Assembly: GCF_001813295.1 (NCBI RefSeq)
Contig: NZ_KV812036.1
Location: 1 to 64,000 of the forward strand
DNA length: 64,000 nt
Reading direction: 5' to 3'
From: Streptococcus sp. HMSC072G04
Lineage (GTDB): Bacteria > Bacillota > Bacilli > Lactobacillales > Streptococcaceae
Position numbers and translations under genes: made by a program. This document shows, piece after piece, positions 1 to 7,741 of the stretch. Within the stretch, counting starts at the first letter, position 1. Every line of letters begins with the position of its first letter. The notes beneath the pieces were generated by a model. That model was given only the letters and a program-made list of their open reading frames with translations. It had not been told where the DNA came from and ran no database searches.

Positions 1-1564
1 TTGGTTTTGGATCTGGAGTTGGTTTTGGATCTACTTCTTTCTCATACTCATAGATAACATGAGTTGTACCTTCTTTTAACTGACCTGTTTCTGGTGCAGA
101 TGTTGAAGAAACACCAACTAGATTGTATTTTTGACCATCTACAGTGATAGAAGACGGACGCTCATCTGCGTTTTCAGCAGCATTATAGGTCACAAGATTT
201 CCATCAGATCCATAAATAGTAGTTAATGGTGTGTCTTTATAAGTTTCCTTGATAGATTGATTTGTTCCTTTGATCACATAATCCACCACTACATCTCCAT
301 AGTGAAGCGTAGAAACATCCTGGTCAGCCATATCTTCAAATTCTGAAGCATAGTATTTAACAGCAGGATTGTATTTCAAATTAAAAATTTTAACATAATT
401 AAAGAAGGTCTCAGGATTAATATTAACATCATGAGGAATAGTTTTCCAGTCACCGTTATTTGGTGTGATATAAGTAGTTGGGTTTGAAACTGACCTAATT
501 AGATGGTCATTCTGAACATAAGTATCATCTACTAAACTTGGATTAGCTAGGGCACCGTAAGTCAATTTCCCATTGTTGTCTTGATAATATGGTTGAATTT
601 GATGATATTCTTCTAGACTTTGGCAACCTTCTTCATATGAACCAATCCCACCTTCTTGAGAACATTTCCAAGCAAATCTCACGTCGATTGGTAAGTACTT
701 GATCTTCTTAGCTTCCTCCAAGGGTACGGTCACAGATACTCGAAGAGCTGTTGATCTAAATGTTTTTGAACTAACAGCATATGTACTAACTCTATCATTA
801 TAAAATTCATTATAATTGTCTAGAACACTGCCATTATAATCATCATATCCCTTCATATTAACAACGGAAGGTTTCTTACCAGCTGCTAGTTCCTCAGCAG
901 TTGGAACAATCGCCTCTCCATCAGTAGACTCAGCATATTCATTGTACGAAAGCTCTTTCATTGGAACATTGACATCTACAGGATTTCCATTGGCATCACG
1001 TGTTCCGATCAAAGTGAAATCAGCTTTTGCCCCTGAAATTTCAGGAATACGGATACGAATGTCACGGACTGTTTGGCCACGATCACTTGAGTGCATTCCT
1101 TTGAAGGATACAGTGTAATTGTAGACTACACTTTTACCATCTTCACTAAAATGTGCTGGAAGTCCTTCAACATTGACGTAACCACCTTCATCAATGATAT
1201 TGCTACCATCTGGTTCCCAACTAGCGCCTGGGACAGAGTCTGTTAAAGTCCCAGAAGGAGAGGTTGAATCTTCTTTCCCGCCAGTTGTAGCTTCGCTATT
1301 AGTTGAGATTTCTTCAGTTTTTGGTGAGGAAGCATTGGCACCCTCTTCGCCTGATTTTAGTGAGGTGTCACTAGTAGGGTCTGGTGCAACCCTATTGTCC
1401 CCTAAAGACGTGTTCTCAGCATCAGTTGAATTAGTAATACCTGGTGTCACTGAAACATTTGCTGGTTCGCTATTAGTTTCATCAGCTTGAACCACTGACT
1501 GTGATACCAGATTTAGAACAAAAACAGACATTGTGATAATGCCAAATTTAGTGAGTTTTTTCAT
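1..1564 (-). CDS. Secreted MucBP-type surface adhesin, 3' end outside window
   Basis: Read on the minus strand from ATG at 1564, preceded by AAGGAG at good spacing; the frame stays open to the window edge (about 521 codons seen). The N-terminus is a signal peptide (MKKLTKFGII..., hydrophobic core, likely cleavage after VVQA around residue 27), followed by a Ser/Thr/Glu-rich linker to about residue 110, then a folded region, then a segment near residues 430-510 that resembles MucBP-like repeats (DVVVDYVIKG..., ending in HVIYEYEKE). The last residues read are the start of a PTPDPKP repeat, typical of the wall-spanning stalk of LPXTG proteins; the anchor would lie outside the window. Role inferred: host or mucin/glycoprotein adhesion at the cell surface. 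The ligand cannot be named. The gene looks accessory compared with the housekeeping genes that follow. Confidence 0.85.
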   Translation of the reverse strand, partial: MKKLTKFGIITMSVFVLNLVSQSVVQADETNSEPANVSVTPGITNSTDAENTSLGDNRVAPDPTSDTSLKSGEEGANASSPKTEEISTNSEATTGGKEDSTSPSGTLTDSVPGASWEPDGSNIIDEGGYVNVEGLPAHFSEDGKSVVYNYTVSFKGMHSSDRGQTVRDIRIRIPEISGAKADFTLIGTRDANGNPVDVNVPMKELSYNEYAESTDGEAIVPTAEELAAGKKPSVVNMKGYDDYNGSVLDNYNEFYNDRVSTYAVSSKTFRSTALRVSVTVPLEEAKKIKYLPIDVRFAWKCSQEGGIGSYEEGCQSLEEYHQIQPYYQDNNGKLTYGALANPSLVDDTYVQNDHLIRSVSNPTTYITPNNGDWKTIPHDVNINPETFFNYVKIFNLKYNPAVKYYASEFEDMADQDVSTLHYGDVVVDYVIKGTNQSIKETYKDTPLTTIYGSDGNLVTYNAAENADERPSSITVDGQKYNLVGVSSTSAPETGQLKEGTTHVIYEYEKEVDPKPTPDPKP

Positions 1565-1636
1565 TCACTTTTTCTCCTTATATGAAAGGGATCATGCATA
1601 AGCAAAATCCTATTCATAGATATTATTTTCACATAC

Positions 1637-1665
1637 ATTATACTATGTAAGCGCTTTGTTTGCAA
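1637..1665 (-). promoter_or_regulatory. Adhesin promoter with embedded CRE-like site
   Basis: On the minus strand a -35 TTGCAA (1660-1665) and a perfect -10 TATAAT (1637-1642) are separated by 17 bp. The spacer holds ACAAAGCGCTTACA (1646-1659), which matches the CcpA operator consensus TGWAANCGNTNWCA at 12 of 14 positions. Binding there would block RNA polymerase, so carbon catabolite repression of the adhesin is inferred. Confidence 0.6.
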
Positions 1666-2209
1666 GCAATTTCCTAATAAATTAAGAATTCTTTCATATT
1701 TTATTGAAAAAACGCGTAAAATCCACAAATAATCTATCATAAAATATAGAAAAAACCGAATTAAGACTCTTTTATTCAATATTTTCTTTCAATTTCTCAA
1801 CAAAGAGATAGGCTACTGGACAGGTTAAAGTGTTTTTGATCATCAGATTATTAATTTGATAGATTTTTTAACGATCTGTATGTGAGAACTCATGACAGGA
1901 TTTGGAACGGATATCATAGATAGATCAGAGATTGTCACCTCCTAAAAATGGACAGGGCATAGATTTGAAGATCTTAACCCCATCCTCGTCTACCCGCAAA
2001 AACTCTGATTTTTTTCACGGCGGAAAATTTCGGTATATTCTTAATCAAATTTAAAAGTTAGATCTTATGTTGATTTCTTTACAAAATCGCTTAACATATT
2101 TTACTTAAAAATTATTTTTTTAAAATTCTAAAGGAAGTTGAAGTCCCTTTAATTTTTGCTGTGAAGATGATATAATCATACGAGTGAAATCAATGAAAGA
2201 GAGTCAAGC
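1666..2209. other. Intergenic region, no gene seen
   Basis: AT-rich spacer between the divergent adhesin and ABC-F genes. No ORF with a ribosome site is convincing. Positions 2011-2031 (TTTTTCACGGCGGAAAATTTC) resemble the right end of the inverted-repeat family found at 3874, 12940 and 24647 and may be a solo remnant. An extended -10 box (TGA-TATAAT, 2168-2176) probably drives the ABC-F gene. Confidence 0.5.
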
Positions 2210-3751
2210 ATGAGTATTTTAGAGGTGAAAAATTTAAGCCACGGCTTTGGAGACCGGGCTATTTTTGAGGATGTGTCTTTCCGCTTGTTAAAGGGAGAGC
2301 ATATCGGTTTGGTTGGAGCCAATGGTGAAGGGAAATCCACCTTCATGAGCATCGTGACTGGTAAAATGCAACCTGATGAAGGGAAGGTTGAGTGGTCTAA
2401 GTATGTGACGGCAGGTTACCTGGATCAGCATTCGGTCTTAGAAGAGGGACAAACAGTTCGCGATGTCTTACGGACCGCTTTTGATGAGTTGTTCACAGCT
2501 GAAGCTCGCATCAATGACCTCTATATGGCCATGGCGGAAGAGGGAGCCGATGTCGATGCTCTGATGGAAGAAGTTGGAGAACTCCAAGAGCGTCTAGAAA
2601 GTCGTGATTTTTATACCTTGGATGCCAAGATCGATGAAGTGGCGCGTGCTCTTGGGGTCATGGACTTTGGGATGGACACGGATGTAACCTCCTTGTCAGG
2701 TGGGCAACGGACCAAAGTCCTCTTGGCCAAACTCTTACTTGAGAAACCAGATATCCTTCTCTTGGACGAGCCAACCAACTACTTGGATGCAGAGCACATC
2801 GATTGGCTTAAGCGCTACTTGCAGAATTATGAAAATGCCTTTGTCCTCATTTCCCACGATATTCCTTTCTTGAATGATGTGATCAACATCGTCTACCATG
2901 TGGAAAATCAACAGTTAACCCGCTATTCCGGAGACTACTACCAATTCCTCGAAGTCTATGAAATGAAGAAATCGCAATTGGAAGCGGCTTATGAGCGCCA
3001 GCAAAAAGAGATTGCTGATTTGAAAGATTTCGTAGCCCGCAATAAGGCGCGTGTGGCTACACGGAATATGGCCATGTCTCGTCAGAAAAAGCTGGACAAG
3101 ATGGAACTCATTGAGTTGCAAAGTGAGAAACCAAAGCCATCCTTTGAATTTAAAAATGCCCGTACTCCTGGACGTTTTATCTTCCAGGCCAAGGATCTCC
3201 AGATTGGCTATGATCGTCCTTTGACCAAGCCTTTAAACCTAACCTTTGAACGCAATCAAAAGGTAGCCATCACCGGAGCTAACGGGATCGGGAAAACCAC
3301 TCTCTTGAAGAGCTTGCTGGGGATTATCCCACCGATCGCTGGAGAAGTCGAGCGGGGAGATTACCTAGAGCTTGGCTATTTCGAGCAAGAGGTCGAAGGG
3401 GGCAATCGCCAGACACCTCTTGAAGCAGTCTGGAATGCATTTCCGGCTCTCAACCAAGCTGAAGTTCGTGCCGCACTAGCCCGTTGTGGTTTGACCACCA
3501 AACATATCGAGAGCCAAATCCAGGTGTTATCCGGTGGGGAGCAAGCCAAGGTACGCTTCTGTCTCTTGATGAATCGTGAAAACAATGTCTTGGTACTGGA
3601 CGAGCCGACCAACCACTTGGATGTGGATGCCAAAGAAGAATTGAAACGGGCTCTGAAAGAGTACAAGGGATCGATTCTCATGGTTTGCCACGAACCAGAC
3701 TTCTATGAAGGCTGGATGGACCAAATCTGGGACTTTAATGAATTGACGTAA
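2210..3751 (+). CDS. ABC-F family ATPase (YbiT-like)
   Basis: 513 residues with two ABC ATPase domains and no membrane segment, the ABC-F layout. Domain 1 has Walker A GANGEGKST (36-44), signature LSGGQ and Walker B LLLDEPTNYLD; a charged linker with MAMSRQKKLDK follows; domain 2 has GANGIGKTT, LSGGEQ and VLVLDEPTNHLD. ABC-F proteins bind the ribosomal E site and adjust the peptidyl transferase centre or rescue stalled ribosomes; some give antibiotic protection. This one resembles the housekeeping YbiT type rather than a known resistance class. It is monocistronic: an extended -10 promoter lies about 35 nt upstream and a terminator directly follows. The start is the first ATG, preceded by AAAGAGAG. 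Confidence 0.9.
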   Translation: MSILEVKNLSHGFGDRAIFEDVSFRLLKGEHIGLVGANGEGKSTFMSIVTGKMQPDEGKVEWSKYVTAGYLDQHSVLEEGQTVRDVLRTAFDELFTAEARINDLYMAMAEEGADVDALMEEVGELQERLESRDFYTLDAKIDEVARALGVMDFGMDTDVTSLSGGQRTKVLLAKLLLEKPDILLLDEPTNYLDAEHIDWLKRYLQNYENAFVLISHDIPFLNDVINIVYHVENQQLTRYSGDYYQFLEVYEMKKSQLEAAYERQQKEIADLKDFVARNKARVATRNMAMSRQKKLDKMELIELQSEKPKPSFEFKNARTPGRFIFQAKDLQIGYDRPLTKPLNLTFERNQKVAITGANGIGKTTLLKSLLGIIPPIAGEVERGDYLELGYFEQEVEGGNRQTPLEAVWNAFPALNQAEVRAALARCGLTTKHIESQIQVLSGGEQAKVRFCLLMNRENNVLVLDEPTNHLDVDAKEELKRALKEYKGSILMVCHEPDFYEGWMDQIWDFNELT

Positions 3752-3752
3752 A

Positions 3753-3781
3753 GACAAAAAGAGAAACTTGTCTCGCTTTTT
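3753..3781 (+). terminator. Terminator after ABC-F gene
   Basis: GACAA...TTGTC stem followed by TCGCTTTTT, starting right after the stop codon. Confidence 0.55.
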
Positions 3782-3873
3782 AGAATGAAGAAATTTTGTT
3801 GTTTACATAAGGCGGCACAACTAATTCAAAAAATCTAAATGATTCTATTTTTACATTTAGTCAAGTAATGACC

Positions 3874-4175
3874 GAAACATTCCGCAGTGAGAAAAGTGCC
3901 TGAAACAGATTTGTTTCAGGCACACGGAATTATTGAGAGTAAAACAGTTTGGGAAACTGTTTTAGCGTGAGCCCAGAAATTAAAAAGCGAAGGGGCTCAA
4001 TGCGAATTGAACACGGGCTGCGGATTGTGTCAAAAAGATAAGTTTTCCTTGAACCAAAAGATTCTGTGTCAAACTTCCTATTTTGACCTTATCCGCAGAC
4101 GCCCTTTGTATCTTGATTTAGTCATGGAACTTCGCAGAAGTTCGCTGACGTCCGTACTCACCTAAGGAAAGTTTC
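3874..4175 (-). repeat. MITE-like inverted-repeat element, copy A (long form)
   Basis: Bounded by GAAACATTCC (3874-3883) and GGAAAGTTTC (4166-4175). Read on the minus strand it starts like copies B (12940) and C (24647): the tip CTTTCCTTAGGTGAGTACGG, then GACGTCAGCGA and a GAAGTTCCATGACT block. It ends like them with GTGCCTGAAACA...TGTTTCAGGCAC and TTTTCTCACTGCGGAA. Copy A is 302 bp because extra sequence, including the hairpin AAAACAGTTT...AAACTGTTTT, lies between the shared ends. No transposase ORF is present, so it would be non-autonomous. Confidence 0.75.
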
Positions 4176-4194
4176 TAAGAAAAATTTACATTTG

Positions 4195-4224
4195 ATAGAA
4201 AAAGAGAACCGTTTGGTTCTCTTT
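4195..4224 (-). terminator. Terminator after slrA
   Basis: AAGAGAACC gttt GGTTCTCTT perfect stem; on the minus strand it is followed by a T-rich tract and lies directly after the slrA stop codon. Confidence 0.8.
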
Positions 4225-4227
4225 TCA

Positions 4228-5073
4228 TTATTTCTTGAAATTATAGTCTTTTAAGATCTCGATTTTTTCAATCTTGATGTCTGTTTTTGGTTTGTCCTTA
4301 TCATCAGTTTCGGCAGAGGCGATTTTATCGACCACATCCATGCCATCGATCACTTGGCCAAAGACAGTGTAGTTACCACCATCGAGGGTTGGATTTCCAC
4401 CATTTTTATAAGCATCGATGATCTTAGCTGGGAAGCGGTCAGTTGGGAGTTTACTTGAAATATCATCCTTATTTTGGTTGATATAGAATTGACTACCATT
4501 GGTATCTGGACCAGAATTGGCCATGGCAAGGGCTCCACGAAGGTTGTAAAGGTATGGAGAATACTCATTCTCAAAACCAGTACCTGAATCTTTGGATTTG
4601 TCTTTGCCCTTCCAGATAGATTCGCCACCCGTACCGTCTCCTTTAGGATCCCCAGTTTGGATCATAAAGTTGTTAATAACACGGTGGAAAAGCAAGCCAT
4701 TGTAGTAGCCTTCTTTTGCATGGGTCAAGAAGTTTTCAACTGCAAGGGGCGCATATTTAGGGAAGAGCTTCACAGTGATATCGCCTTCAGTTGTTGTGAT
4801 TTTAACCTCTGCTTCGTCTTCAGCCACATCAGTTGAAAGTTGTGGGAAGACGGCATTTTCATTGGTCATGGCATCGTTAAAATCTTTGCGCAGTTGTTCT
4901 AATTTCTTTTGTTCTTGTTCAATTTTCTTTTGATCTTTTTCACTAGAGCTAGAAGTTGCTGTCTGCTCTGTCTTTTCTTTGCTTGAACTTGAAGAGTTAG
5001 CATCAGTCTTATTAGACGAACAAGCTGTCAAAGCCAAGCCGGAAAATAATAGTAGTGCGATTAATTTTTTCAT
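4228..5073 (-). CDS. slrA: Peptidyl-prolyl isomerase lipoprotein (cyclophilin, SlrA/PpiA type)
   Basis: 281 residues from the ATG at 5073, chosen because AAAGGAAG precedes it and it gives a clean lipoprotein signal peptide MKKLIALLLFSGLALTACSS with lipobox LTAC (lipid-modified Cys near residue 19). A Ser/Lys/Glu-rich linker is followed by a cyclophilin domain (about 85-280) with the signatures FHRVINNFMIQTGDPKGDGTG and NSGPDTNGSQFYIN. It catalyses cis-trans isomerisation of X-Pro bonds in proteins folding outside the membrane, and streptococcal SlrA contributes to colonisation. An alternative ATG 18 bases upstream is in frame but would add charged residues before the signal peptide. The gene is monocistronic with its own terminator. 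Confidence 0.92.
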   Translation of the reverse strand: MKKLIALLLFSGLALTACSSNKTDANSSSSSKEKTEQTATSSSSEKDQKKIEQEQKKLEQLRKDFNDAMTNENAVFPQLSTDVAEDEAEVKITTTEGDITVKLFPKYAPLAVENFLTHAKEGYYNGLLFHRVINNFMIQTGDPKGDGTGGESIWKGKDKSKDSGTGFENEYSPYLYNLRGALAMANSGPDTNGSQFYINQNKDDISSKLPTDRFPAKIIDAYKNGGNPTLDGGNYTVFGQVIDGMDVVDKIASAETDDKDKPKTDIKIEKIEILKDYNFKK

Positions 5074-5247
5074 ATTCTTCCTTTCCAACATAGTTGTCTT
5101 TCTCTATTGTACCTTAATTTTGCGATACTTTCAAATCTGGATAAAATTTAAGGTGAAAACACTATTCTGAAAATTTGCAGAAAATAGATGAAAGTAATTC
5201 CGAATTCCTGTATAATAGGATGACTACAGGAGAACGATCATCAAAAA

Positions 5248-6168
5248 ATGAAATCATCACATTTTGCGAGAGCCCTTTGGTTTGGTATCCTAGGTGCTCT
5301 CTTTTTTGCATTTACCTTTATTTTTAATCGAAGTATGAACCTGGCAGGTGGTTCCTGGATGTGGAGTGCTAGTTTGCGCTACCTTTTTAGTTTGCCCATG
5401 ATGGCTGTTTTAGTCTGGCAGAAAGGCGAATTAAAGGGTGTCTTGTCAGCGATTGCACGAGCCCCGTGGACTTGGCTGCTATGGAGTACGGTTGGCTTTG
5501 GTCTCTTTTATGCTCCTTTATCGATGGCTTCTATCTATGGAGAATCATGGTTTGTGGCTGCAACCTGGCAGATTACGATTTTAGCGGGTCTCCTTCTGAC
5601 CCCACTTTTTGGCCAAAAGATTCCAAGAAAACAGTTAGGAATGACTTTGCTGATTTTGTTAGGAATCGTATTGATTCAAATTCCATATTTTGGACGAGGT
5701 CTCGGAGAAGGTGTGGTGCGAGCTAGTATCTTAATTTTGATCGCTGCTTTTTCATATCCATTGGGAAATCGCAAGATGCTGGTTCATTGTAAAGAAGAAC
5801 AATTATCAACGACCCAACGGGTCTTTGGGATGACCTTAATGAGTGTTCCTTTTTGGTTGCTCTTATCCGTCTTTGCAGGACTTGATGCAGGCTTGCCATC
5901 AGGTGGACAAATTCTCCAATCCTTGATCGTAGCTGTATTTTCCGGAGTCATCGCGACCATGCTCTTTTTCGAAGCAACCAACTTGGTGAAACACAACCAT
6001 CAGCAGTTAGCCGTTGTTGAAGCTACCCAGGCCGGCGAGGTCCTCTTCACCCTATTTGGAGGCTGTCTCTTTCTGGGAGATCAGATCCCAACCCTACTAG
6101 GATTTTTAGGGGTCTTCATTGTGATCATCGGTATAGTAGGAAATAGTCTGCTGACTTCTTCAGAATAG
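5248..6168 (+). CDS. DMT/EamA-like multidrug-type exporter
   Basis: 306 residues, about ten hydrophobic segments spread evenly over the whole length, as in the drug/metabolite transporter superfamily with two EamA-like halves. It resembles the 'multidrug resistance efflux transporter' branch (ALWFGILGALFFAFTFIFNRSM at the N-terminus; a conserved TQAGEVLFTLFGG segment in the last third). The substrate is not readable. TATAAT at about 5212 lies upstream; the ribosome site ACAGGAGAACG precedes the ATG. A terminator follows. It is flanked by unrelated genes, so context gives no hint of the exported compound. Confidence 0.8.
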   Translation: MKSSHFARALWFGILGALFFAFTFIFNRSMNLAGGSWMWSASLRYLFSLPMMAVLVWQKGELKGVLSAIARAPWTWLLWSTVGFGLFYAPLSMASIYGESWFVAATWQITILAGLLLTPLFGQKIPRKQLGMTLLILLGIVLIQIPYFGRGLGEGVVRASILILIAAFSYPLGNRKMLVHCKEEQLSTTQRVFGMTLMSVPFWLLLSVFAGLDAGLPSGGQILQSLIVAVFSGVIATMLFFEATNLVKHNHQQLAVVEATQAGEVLFTLFGGCLFLGDQIPTLLGFLGVFIVIIGIVGNSLLTSSE

Positions 6169-6225
6169 ATAGTGGTAGAAAAGTAGAACTTAAAAGATGA
6201 TATTGCGGTTCAGTCTATCAATGCT

Positions 6226-6251
6226 AACGCCCACAAGGGTGTTTTCTTTTT
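6226..6251 (+). terminator. Terminator after DMT exporter
   Basis: AACGCCC acaa GGGTGTT stem followed by TTCTTTTT. Confidence 0.75.
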
Positions 6252-6401
6252 GGACTAAATCACTAATTAAGAAGAAAGTTGCGTAGAGATGGAAAATTCG
6301 GTATGATGGGAGATAAGTTGATTTGGTGGGATATGAACGAATTCCCTCAAAAATCGTATCATGAATGGGGAGCCCCAGATGAACATTAAGAGAGGTATAA
6401 A

Positions 6402-6944
6402 ATGGATAGAAATAAGAGTTTGATCTATATGATGCGTTTTGCTGGTAAAGAGTATTACCTAGATAAGATAAGAATGAGACTTTATGTGAACCATCAAAAA
6501 AAGCCTGTCAGATTTGATCGATGGACTTTTGGTCTAGGAGCGATCATTGGCTTTTTCATTCTAGTTCCCCATTGGGTCCATTCCATTTCTGTAGTTTACA
6601 AAACTATCTTGCTTGGATTGGGCTGGTTGTTGGTTGCTACACTGATCAGACGTATGATGACCATGGAACAAGATCCAAATTTTGAAGAGTTTCATATTGA
6701 GACGCTGGACAAGCGAGCGGAGTTTCTTTTAAGAATGAAATCAAAGCTTTATCGTAAACTGTGGATTGGACTGGTCTTTCTGTATGCCAGCATCTTTCAT
6801 GCAGTTCATTACATCATGACCAATCTTCCAGGAAGCTATGGTATGAGTCTGATGATGTTCTATGGAGTCTATCTCTGCTTAGGTCAATCCCATATTCTAT
6901 CTCAGATGAAGATCTTTAAAGAGCTAACAAAAACAATTGCGTAG
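6402..6944 (+). CDS. Unrecognised membrane protein, 180 aa
   Basis: I do not recognise this family. The protein starts with a soluble basic stretch (about 40 residues), then has two hydrophobic segments near 45-60 and 67-83, a charged loop with MTMEQDPNFEEFHIETLDKRAEF, and two further hydrophobic segments near 120-135 and 145-162, so four membrane spans with both ends cytosolic are likely. The ribosome site AGAGAGGT precedes the ATG. A possible promoter (TTGCGT, 17 bp, TATGAT) lies about 95 bases upstream. It sits in a short patch of small unrecognised genes between two conserved genes, which fits accessory DNA. Confidence 0.6.
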   Translation: MDRNKSLIYMMRFAGKEYYLDKIRMRLYVNHQKKPVRFDRWTFGLGAIIGFFILVPHWVHSISVVYKTILLGLGWLLVATLIRRMMTMEQDPNFEEFHIETLDKRAEFLLRMKSKLYRKLWIGLVFLYASIFHAVHYIMTNLPGSYGMSLMMFYGVYLCLGQSHILSQMKIFKELTKTIA

Positions 6945-6970
6945 ATAAGGACCAGATTTGTACTTAAGAT

Positions 6971-7203
6971 GTGCTGACTTCATATGAATTAAAGAGTGGG
7001 AAAGATTTATTTTACTTGTTAAAGGGGAGAAGGTTGACACTTTATCAATCAGCAAGAATCAAGGATGATGAACCAGATATGAATAAAAGCATAATCTTTC
7101 AAGAAGCGAAAATTTAATTGTTCCAATGAATTAGAAGCCGTTTCAAATAAATATTTCTGATTCTAAGGTTGCTAAATTATATCCTGAAGTAGAAAAGATA
7201 TAA
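6971..7203 (+). pseudogene. Decayed small gene with two apparent frameshifts
   Basis: A frame opens at GTG 6971 (…TSYELKSGKDLFYLLKGRRL…) and stops at 7117. Just before that stop, the next frame continues in the same style (NCSNELEAVSNKYF) and stops near 7160, where the third frame takes over (DSKVAKLYPEVEKI) and ends at TAA 7201-7203. Joining the three gives one protein-like product of about 77 residues with a balanced composition, so a broken gene is a better explanation than chance. No ribosome site is clear and I do not recognise the family. This is inference; an intact homologue would be needed to prove it. Confidence 0.4.
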
Positions 7204-7300
7204 ACTATTTAAATCAAATTTGTTTCCGTCCAAACAATACAATGAACGCAAATTGTGTGATAAAATCACTCATTAGTTTGCGCTGAAAGGTCAAGAAAAT

Positions 7301-7528
7301 ATGGAACTTTATGTTAGAGACGAAACAAGAGGGGATAAAACACAAATTTATTCTTATGACGAGTTTGTAGCGTGGATAAAGTTCCATCGGAAGAATGAAT
7401 CATCAGCTAAACAAAGTCAAGTTTTTATAGATCAATCAGATACTGGGGAATGGGCAGAGCTTCCTCACGATAGTCTTTATTTTCTTGCTCGTCATTCGGT
7501 TTTAAAGACGTTCGTAGACTTACCATAA
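7301..7528 (+). CDS. Small hypothetical protein, 75 aa
   Basis: Not recognised. A soluble, charged protein with three Trp and several aromatic residues (YDEFVAWIKFHRKN, DTGEWAELPHDSLYFLARH). The ribosome site is weak (GAAAGGT about 11 bases before the ATG). An extended -10-like TGTGATAAAAT is found about 40 bases upstream. Composition looks protein-like, and it follows the decayed gene at 6971-7203, so both may derive from one accessory module of small proteins. Confidence that it is expressed is moderate. Confidence 0.5.
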   Translation: MELYVRDETRGDKTQIYSYDEFVAWIKFHRKNESSAKQSQVFIDQSDTGEWAELPHDSLYFLARHSVLKTFVDLP

Positions 7529-7725
7529 GCGTTTTTCAAACAGCTAGGGATGTTTATCTTTTGGAAATCATTCTGGGTCTATTTGCTTCATTAAAATTTT
7601 CCCGATCTTCGCTTACAATACCTACCGATCAAAATGGGGCTAGGACTGGTTTCTAGCTTTATTTTTTTCAGTTTTATTCTGTACATGTTCGGAAATGATT
7701 TTACTAGAGAACTGGCTTGGAATTG

Positions 7726-7734
7726 TGATATAAT
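7726..7734 (+). promoter_or_regulatory. Extended -10 of ftsK, predicted leaderless start
   Basis: TG-A-TATAAT, with the -10 hexamer at 7729-7734 and only 7 nt to the ATG at 7742. A transcript starting 7-8 nt past the hexamer would begin at the initiation codon. No AAGGAG-like site exists before this ATG. Confidence 0.6.
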
Positions 7735-7741
7735 AAAGGTT

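Noticed and set aside
1194-1490. 98-codon plus-strand frame inside the adhesin region
   Set aside because: Antisense shadow of the Ser/Thr/Glu-rich linker of the adhesin; Val/Ser-rich without initiation signals.
6303-6389. Short ORF (about 27 codons, Trp-rich) just before the 180-residue membrane protein
   Set aside because: Its ATGs overlap the likely -10 box TATGAT, so they would not be in the transcript, and no ribosome site serves a later start.
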